NCBI RefSeq assembly: GCF_040054535.1
Contig: NC_090785.1
Span: 15,932,501 to 15,996,500 of the forward strand
Length of the DNA: 64,000 nucleotides
Reading direction: 5' to 3'
Source of the DNA: Antennarius striatus
Taxonomy: Eukaryota; Chordata; Actinopteri; Lophiiformes; Antennariidae
A model generated the notes under the pieces. That model ran no database searches. It was not told the DNA's origin and worked only from the letters and a program-made list of their open reading frames with translations. How positions within the stretch are numbered: position 1 is the first letter of the stretch; the number at the start of each line of letters is the position of its first letter. The translations under genes and the position numbers were made by a program. Below are positions 23,712 through 49,299 of this stretch, piece after piece.

Positions 23712-23933
23712 TTAGGTTCTAAAGAAAGACAAATAATGACACATTAAGCAATGTTTATTTGGTTTATTTGCGTAATAGCAACCACAAATTTACCTAATTG
23801 GCTTTTTCTGTCCAGCAGATGGCGCCAAAGCAGCTTTTCCACTTTGCAGGGCTTTAGTCGTGATTTGCAGGTCTTTTATGTTTTGTTGTTCCTTCGAAGT
23901 AAATGAAAAGTCAGACATTTCACATTCGTTCAT
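23712..23933 (-). other. adam19: possible extra 3' coding exons of adam19
   Basis: A segment 23794-23933 has a good acceptor (TCTATTCTTGCTCAG) and a GTAAAT donor. A terminal exon at 23712-23718 would end at TAA. Joined in phase to a donor at 23977/23976, these replace the stop at 23966-23968 and extend the protein from 945 to 990 residues, ending in PIRT. The first junction would need an intron of only 44 nt (23934-23977). The added peptide matches no family motif I know. It could instead be 3' UTR; a CTCF-consensus site overlaps it. Confidence 0.3.
23812..23825 (+). promoter_or_regulatory. CTCF-consensus site
   Basis: CCAGCAGATGGCGC fits the vertebrate CTCF core CCASYAGRKGGCRS at all 14 positions. 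It lies at the 3' end of adam19, between it and gpr151. Confidence 0.55.
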
Positions 23934-23965
23934 CTGAGCAAGAATAGAGTTTACGTTAAAACATA

Positions 23966-38696
<14,731 letters not shown>

Positions 38697-38900
38697 CGTG
38701 ACGGCGGACGGCTGGGGATGGATGGGTTGAACTGAGACATAAATGTGGAGAGAACGACGCCCGGCCGTCGGACGTGAGACGGAGGAAGGACCGCCGCTGC
38801 TGATGGAGCTCGTCTGAATGAGATGCTGGCAGGAGCGCACATCTCCCTCATTCTCAACCCCTCCCTTCAAAACACACGCGTGGGGGGGGGGGGGGGGGGT
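38697..38900 (-). promoter_or_regulatory. adam19: adam19 promoter / 5' UTR region
   Basis: GC- and CpG-rich sequence directly upstream of the adam19 start codon. It is bounded by an 18-base G run at 38882-38899, a C run in the gene's own sense. No TATA box is evident. Confidence 0.5.
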
Positions 38901-40995
38901 GAGGCAAGAAGATAAGGCAGGATGTGATGAAAAGGCGAGTGAGCAGAATGTCAGAAGTAAAAAAAATAATTAAAATAAAATACAAAAAGGGCAACGCGGA
39001 AAGTCGAATCCTGTGTGGTTTTATTTATTTATGTATTAAATGTTATTATCGTCATATCTATACCTCAAAATTCAACAAGTGCAGTGAGACAGATTCATTA
39101 AAATAGTTGATAGAGGACTCTCTGAATTAAAAAAAAACCTTAAAATTTAACAAAGAAAAACCCGACAAAACGGGTAAAATTGAAGTAGTAAAGAGGAAAA
39201 TGTCAATTCCTATAAATAGTTTCCCCCCCTGCATTTTAAAGCTCTTTCAGAGCTCTAGATATTTACTAAACTGGGTGCCTGACTGGTGACTATTATAATA
39301 AAAAAACACTTAAAAAAAAAAAAAAAAGCTAGCGACTGTTAAACCGATATTTACATTATATGGAAAAGCTTTAAAATGACCGTGGCATTCACACATTCTC
39401 AACATATTGAGAATGGTTTTCATTATCATTTATTATCTGAACTGTGTGAGAATGTGATCTGAATCAGTTATCGATGACTGCTGTTTGTGTTTATGAACAA
39501 TAGATTTGATCTGACTTCACATTTAGCACCAGATGCTGTCAGAAATACATTCACAAATATCTGGAACTGGTTTGAATGTTTTAACCCACTCAGAATTATA
39601 TATGACCTGGAACCTATGTGAACATATGACTGGAAGTGTTTCATAAAACCCTTTAGATGTTAGTGTATTTAATTATTAATGGAATGATATAATGGTTGTG
39701 TGAATTATTTCCTCTGTTTATTGCAATCGACAACTCAACAGGTTTAAGTTTACACCCTGCATGTAAACACATGCCGCCTTAAAACAACTCCTCCACATGT
39801 CTCAACACGCTTTGGGTTTTACTCACAGCCATATGTTGAGTCATGTGCGGGGCCAGTTTGGGAGCAGTCCATGTGAAAATCCCCAAACACACAATCAGTT
39901 TGTCACAAAGAAACATTGAAATGTGTTTTCATGAAGTCTCAAGAGTGCATTTAATCATGAAATCATTGCAGAACTCTTAAAAATATGGGCTATTTAAAAA
40001 ATTATATGAACCAAAGATGAGTAGAAGTTTACATTAAGTACAGTACATACGCTACATGCTTTAAACAAGGTCACCAAACCAAAAATACACCAACACCGAC
40101 AGTAACTGAGCCACTACAGGAACAAAATATAGTAACCTCCTGCTTCCAGCAGCCATTCATACTGAGCGGGTCATTTAGAAGTGTTATGATAAATACGCCA
40201 CAGACCACATGGAGGATAGAGTGTAGGCAGGGTGTGTGAGGTATTCTTAGCATTGATGACAGCGCAGGCTGCCGAAGCCATTCACATCTCTAAATGGTGA
40301 CCTGGCTGTAAAACAAGGCCGCTCAATGCTGCCAAGGTATTGGGTTCTACTTTACTCTGCTCTTCATTACTACAAACTGTAAGTGATACTTACGATCTGT
40401 AGTAATTGTGGATCCTGGATTGTTAAAATTCAGTATTAGGAACATGAATTCTGAGAAAAAACATGAAACAAACAAAAACAGCTGAGATTCAAATCATCCA
40501 CACACCGTCAGCCAAGAGGAATCATGATAAATATGGTGATTGGCTAAACGATGGCAGTTTTTAAATGCCATTCATGGGATCAAATCAGGGTATATTTTTG
40601 GATTAGCCCAGAATAGGCTGGAGAGAACAGGGCAGATGTGTGAGTCACGGTGACTCTATACATCAAAATGCTGTGAATGTACTCAACGCTGCTAGAAGAT
40701 GCTTTCACAGAATGCAAGGAGAAAATCGTTTTTGAGGAAATGTCACGAGAACAGTTTAATCAATGAAAAGAGCAAATTGTTATACGAGTGAAAGTAATTC
40801 TATTAGGTCAGTTGTCAAAGTCTTGAGTGTCAGAAAACACTCTCCCAGGAGATTTGGCGGAGCTTCATGGGGAACATACTTGATGAAATCTAGACATTCA
40901 GGTATCAGGTTGTCCTATCAGGTTGGTGCGGGTCCACTTCAACCCTTCTGGCTCCACCTCAGTATTTTTTATCTGTGACAGCTGCACAGGAGTTG
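38901..40995. other. intergenic region between adam19 (5' end) and thg1l (3' end)
   Basis: No gene was recognised. It is AT-rich. The right part may include thg1l 3' UTR. Neither nipal4 nor sox30, which I recall between these genes in human, is present. Confidence 0.6.
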
Positions 40996-43900
40996 CTAGG
41001 AGCTGTCGTCCTCCAGGATGTCTGGGTGCTCCTGCCAGAACTGCTCTCCTATAATGTCAAAGTGGTAGTCCTGCACCCGACTCCTGCTCCGGGTCACAGT
41101 CACATCCTTCTCCTCCTCGTTTGGAAGCTTTATACGTTTAGTGACAGTTTCATCGTGCTGGACATAAAAAGTTGAGGAATGTGATCAATAAAGTTAAAGG
41201 TAACTTAAAGGAATCATTTCACTCCTGCTGCATCATTTCTGTCCACTTGTTGCCTGGTAAGAAGACAGGAAGTCTCAGCCTGGTCAACAAGTACTTCAAC
41301 ACACACTGTAAAATCCCAAACTGTGTTTTTATAGTCGGATTTTCCAATAAACTAAACAAACAAATCCGGACTTGACAAAATTGATAAACTCTGAAAATGC
41401 TTTAAGGACTTCAGGCTGGTTGTTCCCTCTTTTAATTGTTTATGCTAAGCTAACAGCTGATTGGCTATGGCTCCAAATTTAATGGATCATATAGTTTGGG
41501 AATGACCAAAACAAAGAAAATTAAACAAAACATGATTTGTTGAATCAAAAAAGTCAACATATATCTATTTCAAAAGCATTTTAGAAACTATTTAAATTAA
41601 CTATTTAAATTATGCCTGGCAAATTTTTGACTTTGGTTTATTTATTTATATATTTACAGTGAAACATTGACATTTCACTTTGGTAGGTGCTACTAATAAA
41701 CTACAGATAAACATGAGATGCTTGACATATGTATTCTCACATTTTATTGTTCACAGTATCATTTAATATTGTTAGCATGTAGTAATGCATACAAGAAAAG
41801 AACTATTGAGCCTACCTGCTAATGCACACACAATGATCAGAAATGTAATTTGTCAAAACATCAATAAATGTAAAGTTTTTGTATCAAACAGACAAAAACA
41901 GAGTATTTAAATTAATCTACCAGTTATTTTCATGATTAATTTGCAAATGCTATTTTACCATAATGGCATGCCAAAACATTTTTTGGGGAAAAAAGTACTC
42001 AAAATTTTTTTCCAGAGCCCAAAGTGAGACTGTAACGTAATAAATGACAAACAAAATCAGCAAATCCTTGCATTTTACAAACTATAACCCTCAAAAAAAA
42101 GTGTGACAGTTCTGCTTCAGTAACGACTGAAATGATTAACAGTTTATTAAAGTAGCTGTCATGTAATTTTTCAGCCAACTAATCAATTCACTGACTATTG
42201 CAACTTTAGATTCAAACAACAGCCAAGTACGTAAGATGGTTTCTGGACTCAGCATGATAAGAAGCTATCAAGTGAGTTTCTCTGAAATAACTGCAGACTC
42301 AAAGCCTTTCTTATGTGCTCACCTTCTCCCAGATGAGAGTACTTCCTTTCCTGTGGAGGGCTGATTCACTGTTATAGTTGATATCAAACTCAGAGAACAG
42401 GATCTCGTTTTTATCTGCAGCTAATGTTCCCTGGAGAGAGACAACACAGTTTAATATATGCATATGAATTTTACAAAAATATGTGCATAGAAACATCAGC
42501 TCACAACAGATGCCTCACTGTGCATAAAGATTACAGATTGTGTAACTAAACTCATTATCCACACCACCGAGACAACTAAACTAGTGATCATCTCTTCGTA
42601 GTTACAAAGAATGTATTTAATAGGTTATAAAGAACTGGGGTGTTAAAGTAAACAGGTTTGATGGGCAGTGAATTACTCATAGTGACTAAATATCCAGCCA
42701 GAGTGAATATTTCTCTTTCCCATCAGCTGTCAGCACATTGTAGGAGTTTCCCCTCACAGCCCACGGGAGAATGAAGTGACTTCCAGAGAACAGCTGTGTC
42801 GGTCAGTGACAGCTGCCATAAATAGAGACAGACCTGATGTTCCGTGGAAACATTCGACCCCTTCTGTTCAGTTAGATGTGTTATCTCTTGGTGCGTCAAA
42901 CAGTTTCACACATTTAAATCGATCATCACACGCACAGGCTCAGAGGAAACCCGATAAACCTCACATAACCTGTCTGTGTCTATACTTAGATTAAAAAAAC
43001 CCCACAAATACATAAAGAAAAGGTGAAGACGCACCAATAATGTGCAGCTGCAGCTATTTATGAAATTACACCAAGAGGCAGGTGTTTCTCTTGTCATTAC
43101 TAATTCTTGTTTTTGGCAGTTATGTCATTCCAGTTTTACTATAGCAAATAATAAATAACACAAAAGCTCTTTTCTTATTAATAATTTTATTAATTTTATT
43201 AATCTTTTCTTATTAATCTGCTAACTGCTGACTGTCTGATATACAGAAAGCACAGATAATATTCAGGGCCATAATTTCCTAACTATGCTTTTTGACGCTT
43301 TTACAGTAGCAGGAATGTATCCGTACTCCATGTTTCCATTTAAAACCCATGTAAGCAAGTGGAAAAACATGCTTTCCCATCTGTCCTTTTTACTTATTAG
43401 AATGTTTTAGCAGAACCATTGTCTCTACGGTCCACTACACGGCACTCTGATACCCACTAGTGGGTTGGGTTCATCCTCTCTGGATGAAAAGCCTCATTAG
43501 ATCTTGTCTTGTCTCCATGAAAACGAATAACAAAACTCTTCTAGCATTTCTCTTTGATATCATTCAGATTTTTTTCAGCCTTACTTTTAAACGATCCTCT
43601 GCCTGGGCTGTGGTGAGTCCTCCCTTTTGCACTAATGCCCAAAACACTGTGTTATACAAATTATTAATGTGACCTGAAAGACAGACAACACATACACAGT
43701 TTGTCAGTATAATGAACATAATCATTTAAAAGTCAAACATGCACAGTATGTACTTACAATCTGCTTGCCTCCAGCTGAGATAGTCTCTGAGGTTTTTGTT
43801 GCTAGGATATAAAATCACACGACCATCAAAGCCTGGGGGGTACAGGAGAGGCTGGTCCCCAAAAAACTCCTTCCAGTAAAACACATAGGAGGAAGAAAAC

Positions 43901-45937
43901 TGGGAGACCACATGGGTCATCAGCTTACTAGGGAAAGGGAAAGAAAGTTGTTTTTTTAAAAATAAATTTTAAAAACTGTATTAAAGGGACAGTAAAATCA
44001 TTTTAAAGTAATATATATTTTGTTTATCATTATGAAATTTCAAAAAAATTCTCTATGTCTGGCATCCCTGGTGTCAGGACACCTTAAAATCTGCGCTGCG
44101 AGAGCGCCGTCAGGTAGGGTCACGTGTTATCGTTGATACCCGTCGCTTCATCAGTCAGGGCAGCCTTGCAGCACAATATGATCAACGAAGCGATACTGCT
44201 GAAGAGTACCTGCCGAGGAGTACCCTTGAGCATGGCGCCGTCCCCCCCTACAAGATACTCCTTGGGCCGTGATCTCTTCACGCGACCCGTCACTCCACCT
44301 CCCCTGTACCTCTAAATGTACCTCTCTGTATTATTAATTGCATGCCTACAGGCCCCAAGTGTGCTGTGTGTTTCAGGGGCCTGTAACCTGTAACCACGTG
44401 CTGTAATTAACACATATATGTACTTGTGTGAGAGTGAGACGTGTAAAGAGAATTTCCCCAAGAGGGATCAATAAAGTGTGGATTATTATTATTACATCTG
44501 ATAAAATTATGGTTACCTGTGAGGTGAATGGATGTTCCAACACCACAGGAGTTAGACACAAAGATAGGAACCCATCTTTATTCAAAATACCTTCTGGAAA
44601 GATTGGAGACAAATGAGATGACCTTGACCTTGAGAAAACTAGGTGAAGGTCAAATTTCAACTTTTGTACACTCAGGAACTGGATAAGATAGAAAGACAAG
44701 GGAGAAGGCCAGTGTGAGTAATGAAAGTAGGTCAGATCACTAGCTTTGATCTTTGACTTATGCAAGTACGTCAGGGTTCATTCATTCATTAATTCATCTT
44801 CCGAACCGCTCCATCCGCCGTAGTGGGTCACGGGAAGCTAAACCCTATCCCAGCCAGGGTAAAATTTTAAATTCAGGGGTGTCGCGAGATGTTGCAGTCT
44901 GTCACTGCCTTGTTGGGTTTGTTTCCTCCGGCGCTTGTTACTAACCTACACCAATTACCTTAGATTTTGGGGGTCATCTCTTTGATTGGCTTGTATAGTT
45001 TGCAGTTATAATGCAGTTGTAACATTGGGTGGTAATTATAGGGGATAATTACACCCCCAGCTGGGTTCACAGGGAACTTCTCTTCCGCATCTGATGATGA
45101 TATTTCAGGTGATTTCCTGATAAATGTGAAAAAGTTAGCTTATGTTGTCGCTAACTGTATATTTATATAATCGCGTTGATATGGATTCACCACAATGTCT
45201 ACGATTGTGTCATGTCCACTGTGAAGGAGCGCATCGTAACTTATGATATATTTTGTTTGTCCAAGATCCCCATTGATTATAAAAAAATAATGATGCCACC
45301 AAAACGTTTTTGTTTAATTATGTACCTTAAATAATACACCTGATTCATTTTGACGTTACTGTCCCTTTAATCCCTGAAGGGAAATTAATAAGATATAATT
45401 TGTTAGACAAATTATATCAACATGTTTGACGTCTGTGTAAGAATGACAACTTAGAGGAAGGTAAGCACCTGGCTCTCCTCTTGAACAAAGTTGATGTCCT
45501 CTTGAAAGCAAAGCTGAACTCATCACTTTGACCATAGGCAATGATGATATCCTCCAGTTCACTCATGACTGAGCGTGCACTCCGAGTCATAAGGCCCAAG
45601 GCTCTGTCATCGTTAGGCTTTAAAAACATGTGACGCTCTGCAAACCTGCAACAACAGAAGGATTTATAGTGATGTACCAAAACAGTGAGTTGCAAAATCA
45701 CCCCTGTCTTCACAGGAATGAATAACCTGAAAAGGGAACCTACTTGTGGAAGTTACGTCCATCCAGTCTCACTACAATGTAGCAGTTTCGTAAACAACTG
45801 TCATCTGTTTCAAAGCTGCGGACATACTCAAATTTGCTCTTGGCCATGTTGTTGGAACTAGTGCCAAAAGGGGCCAATGGATTGGAAACACAAAATCTGA
45901 TGCGTCCAGTAAATCTGCAGGCCTCTCTGATCACCAT
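40996..45937 (-). CDS. thg1l: tRNA-histidine guanylyltransferase 1-like
   Basis: Adds the essential G(-1) to the 5' end of tRNA-His by 3'-to-5' polymerisation; the mammalian enzyme is largely mitochondrial. Six coding exons: 45937-45744, 45645-45469, 43927-43758, 43673-43585, 42430-42323, 41157-40996. They sum to 900 nt (299 residues plus stop; human 298). Signatures: [22 protein letters not shown] with the first metal-binding Asp, [16 protein letters not shown] with the second carboxylates, [35 protein letters not shown] and [12 protein letters not shown]. The C-terminus reads [14 protein letters not shown]. The ATG at 45937 was chosen because it gives a 30-residue, Arg-containing, acid-free leader after position 4, like the mitochondrial leader of the human protein. 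The ATG at 45847 (MAKSK) could give a cytosolic form. An acceptor-like CTCCTCAG just upstream (AG at 45949-45948) suggests a noncoding first exon nearer lsm11. Confidence 0.95.
44040..44495 (+). mobile_element. LINE/SINE-derived insertion in thg1l intron 2
   Basis: The 3' end reads AGAGAATTTCCCCAAGAGGG, then ATCAATAAAGT and a (TTA)n-like tail at about 44482-44494. This is the typical 3' tail of fish non-LTR elements. The GC-rich upstream portion (about 44070-44330) differs from the AT-rich intron around it and is probably part of the same insertion; the left border is uncertain. Confidence 0.6.
44770..44860 (-). mobile_element. teleost repeat 3' tail, antisense
   Basis: On the minus strand it reads a stretch ending GGTTCGGAAGATGAATTAAT followed by GAATGAATGA, the known 3' end of a fish repeat whose sister copy is at 14322-14398. 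It lies in the same thg1l intron as the insertion to its left. Confidence 0.6.
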
Positions 45938-45947
45938 GAGAGTGCGC

Positions 45948-46897
45948 CTGAGGAGAAAATAACCGTACGTGAGCTAACAATGCAATGCATTAGAAACATT
46001 TTAGATAGAATGATGGAACAAATTCCCATCGTTCTGTTGTGACCCAAGTCACACTATTGTTGTGACTTGGGTCAAAACAATAGTGTTAGTCCACAAATAA
46101 TATCAGAGATAATACTTACATTTAAATGTATTCAGTGGAATTTGTCCTGGGGTCATTCAATAAAAAGAATTACTTCTTTGAAATTAACATACTCCTTTGC
46201 TAATATCTTATAATCTAATTACTTGGGAAAAACACTATAATATTTTCATTAATAGTGAGGTCAAGGACACGTGTTTTCATCTAATATCTTCATTTATTCA
46301 GATCTCATCTCTCACACATGGATCGGATGAGGTCCCACAATAAATTCTGACGTACGGGTACAGTAGATGGTACGAATAAACGTTCCATGGCAGAAGTTCG
46401 ATTTTAGACGCACAATTCAACAAACAAAGGTACAGCTAAGAAATAGTTCACCTTAAAAAAAAAAAAAAAAAAAGGTATTTTTAAAACCCACTATCAGATG
46501 TCAATTTGTAAATGCGATACGTCGTGGGGTAATCTAGCCATAAAATATACCAGGCATCTTCTATGTTTTAGCGTCACCTTGTGGTGTCGAGTGACAGAAA
46601 CAAAGATTGTATATTAGAACAAGGGTACGGAAATACATTTTGTAGAACTTGTAGTTCAGTTCTATATGTAACGCTCTTTACTTTGAGACTTCAATTCATC
46701 TTTAAAAATTTGCATAAAGGTTCCAAACAGAAGCAATACAGTAAAAACTGTGACTTTTTTGGATAGAACTCTACCATATTACTGACACGCATTGGTCCAC
46801 TCTGAAATATTTACAGAGTGAACCTCAACTTCCAACGATCCCATCTTTCCCATGATTCCTGGCTTTTCTGTTTGCTCATCTGCGGTTGTTTTCAAAC
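45948..46897. promoter_or_regulatory. shared upstream region of thg1l (-) and lsm11 (+)
   Basis: The two genes start in opposite directions with 950 bp between the first thg1l coding exon and the lsm11 ATG. The region holds overlapping hairpins at 46040-46086, a poly(A) run at about 46454-46473, a CTCF-like motif at 46571-46584 (12 of 14 positions) and an inverted CCAAT (ATTGG) at about 46791. A shared promoter near 46780-46890 is inferred, not shown. Confidence 0.5.
46040..46086. repeat. two overlapping inverted repeats
   Basis: TGACCCAAGTCACA (46040-46053) pairs perfectly with TGTGACTTGGGTCA (46061-46074) around a 7-base loop. ACACTATTGTT (46051-46061) pairs perfectly with AACAATAGTGT (46076-46086). 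The hairpins share bases, so only one can form at a time. Confidence 0.9.
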
Positions 46898-48911
46898 ATG
46901 GAGGAGAGGAAGAGACTAAATGTGAAGTCAGACAGTGAAGACAGGGATACGGCCGCCAGTGAGAGCACGGCACCGCTAGCACAGAACGAACCGGAGACTG
47001 CCAGCAAAGCCGAGGACTATGACGCAGATAAAATAGACGTGTGCTCTGAAAAGTTTGACCCGGTCTTGGCCTTGTACTCACCGACTGTCCCGCTTCCGTT
47101 TCCAAATGTCAGGTGCTTTAACAATGTGTCGGAGTACGAGAGCTTTCTGCGGGGCGGGAGGGGCAGAGCCAAGCCGGAGAACGTGGAGAAAAGGCGTCTC
47201 AAAGCCATGAAAGGGGTGGCGGACCCGGAACGCATTGAAAGGCTGAAGAAGCTGATGGTGAACAATCCGGTGTCGGAGCAGCGGGAGGGGGAGAGCAGCG
47301 GGACGCCGCAGAGGAGGAAGCAGAGGCCGCAGAAGAATGTCCTGACCCGGATGCCCTGTAGGTTATGGCACCACCACCGGCAGCAGGTTTATTATGGGAT
47401 CTTAGAGGGAGATAATTAATTTTTTTTTAAAAATTAACAAGTTATCTTTATACTTTCCGAATGTGACGTCCTTGAGTTGCTTAGTTTTTATAATCAGTTT
47501 TCTGAAACTAAGATATTTGATAGAAAATGCTGCTAAATTGAGAAAAGATTGAGTCAATTTATTTTGACCTTCTAATAAAATAGTTTCCTATTTTATCAGT
47601 GTGTCTGAAATATTCAGATCACACATAGACAAGCTGAAAAGTTCTTGTCTTGATTTAGAAAACATTTGAAGCATCTGGTGAATGTGGAGTGATGGGTGTG
47701 TTTTTTTCCCCTTCCGTGTGTTGTGTTTGTAGTGTGTAAAGGCAGTCCATTGGGGGAGCTGCATCGATGTGTTCAGGAGAGGATAAGGGTCAAAGTTCAC
47801 ATCAGGACCTTCAAGGGACTGAGAGGCGTCTGCTCTGGGTTTGTGGTCGCCTTCGACAAGTTTTGGAACATGGTGAGTATAAAGTTTTTCCTGGCACCTG
47901 CTGTTTTCAGGGTTTGAAAACGGAGCATATTTGAGTTTAATGACTGATTTATTTTGATAATTGCTTGTGTTTACTTTTTTTTCCATCAGGCGATGGTAGA
48001 TGTAGATGAGACGTACAGAGAGCCGCTGCTGGGAGGGGCGTTCTACCACGAGAAAGCCCTCACTGTTACCCGGGTAGGCACCGGTTTCACCTGTTTACCA
48101 GCTGTTTACTAGCTGAAGATCCGTTCTGAGGTTTAATCCTGATTATTTGGCAGCACAGTCAATCTTTTGTGTTTTACTGTGTGTAACTTCCTCTGATGCT
48201 GCTTAAAATATTCCAAACTATTCTGCCTTTAGAAATATTGTCTTATTTTGTTGATAGATTAAATGAACAATTGCTTACAGTTTTAAACTAGTAAAAGAGG
48301 AAAGTTCCCCTCGATCCAGGTGCAATAGGGAGTACTTATGATAAAGCTCTGATGATATAAAGTAAATGAGGAAACTTTTTCATTTCATTGACATAACTTT
48401 GCAAAGACTATGTTGCAGTTTGGTAGGAAGGTCATTTTGGATCTTGCACAGGAATATGGACCAATTACTACTCACTGTATAGATTACAAAGATTAAATCT
48501 ATTATAAGGTGCTGACTATAAATTGTATTAAAATGTGGCTTAAGTTTAATTTTATATTTAAAGCCAAATATTAATGTGAGTGAATCCTCTGAACAGCTCT
48601 TTGAGAAGCTGAAGATCCAGGAGAACTCAGCAGGTGATGAGCCGGCCAGGACGCACAGAGTCCAGGACATTTCTAAGAAGCACCAGCCTGTTCAAGATAC
48701 TGGCAGGAGAGGGCACAGCAGGACAGAGTCCAAGCTGTCACACACTGTTAGAAGCAAACAGGAAGAACACAAAGTGTCGCTGAAGGCCGAGGGACCAGAG
48801 GTCTGTCAGAAGAAAGACACTCAGGCATATGGCAGGGTCCACACACGCCACGTCAACCAGCTTTTCATCCGGGGTGAGAACGTCGTCCTGGTCAATCCAC
48901 AGCCACTGTGA
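46898..48911 (+). CDS. lsm11: U7 snRNA-associated Sm-like protein LSm11
   Basis: LSm11 replaces SmD2 in the U7 snRNP heptamer and acts in the nucleus in 3' cleavage of replication-dependent histone pre-mRNA. Four exons: 46898-47357, 47733-47872, 47990-48073, 48597-48911, totalling 999 nt (332 residues; human 360). The N-terminus contains [32 protein letters not shown] and NVLTRMP, part of the extended N-terminal region that in mammals contacts FLASH and other processing factors. Sm motif 1 reads [20 protein letters not shown] and FWNM. Sm motif 2 at the C-terminus reads [13 protein letters not shown]. As usual for LSm11, a long charged insert separates the two motifs. The first ATG at 46898 (AACATGG, MEERKRL) matches the start of human LSM11 (MEER). 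An AATAAA lies at 49134-49139. Confidence 0.95.
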
Positions 48912-49139
48912 TGTTTGTTTTCTACGCTGATGATTAGCATGGATTGAAGGATGTGTTGCAAACACTCTGTGAAATTTAAGGTGTATTTCACACTGGATAT
49001 CCTGAATGAAGGCTGCGGATTCTACAAAGATCTGACTTTTTTGATTCACAGGAATCAAACAAGGACAATAGTTATATCATATTGATATGGAAGTTGTTCT
49101 CTCCCCAATAGAGAAATCATCCTTATTTGGAAGAATAAA
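48912..49139 (+). terminator. lsm11: lsm11 3' UTR and polyadenylation signal
   Basis: A short 3' UTR ends with AATAAA at 49134-49139, followed by a GT-rich stretch (TTATGTCTTGTTGTCTCTG) typical of downstream elements. Confidence 0.75.
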
Positions 49140-49224
49140 ACCTTCTGAGGTTATGTCTTGTTGTCTCTGATCGGACCTCCAGTAGAGGAGCTTCATTTTG
49201 ATGCTCCTGCAGTTCTGTGTCTCT

Positions 49225-49265
49225 CCAGCAGGTGGTAGCATAAATCCACTGGCGCCATCTGGTAG
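49225..49265. promoter_or_regulatory. pair of facing CTCF-like motifs
   Basis: CCAGCAGGTGGTAG (49225-49238, plus) fits 13 of 14 positions of CCASYAGRKGGCRS. GCGCCATCTGGTAG (49252-49265) fits 13 of 14 on the minus strand. They lie 13 bp apart in the gap between the converging 3' ends of lsm11 and clint1. Confidence 0.55.
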
Positions 49266-49299
49266 GCCATTGTCATCCTGTCTCTTTATGTTGCTTTCC

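Noticed and set aside
46886-46897. Earlier lsm11 start four codons upstream
   Set aside because: The codon there is TTG; the first ATG is at 46898 and matches the known LSM11 start.
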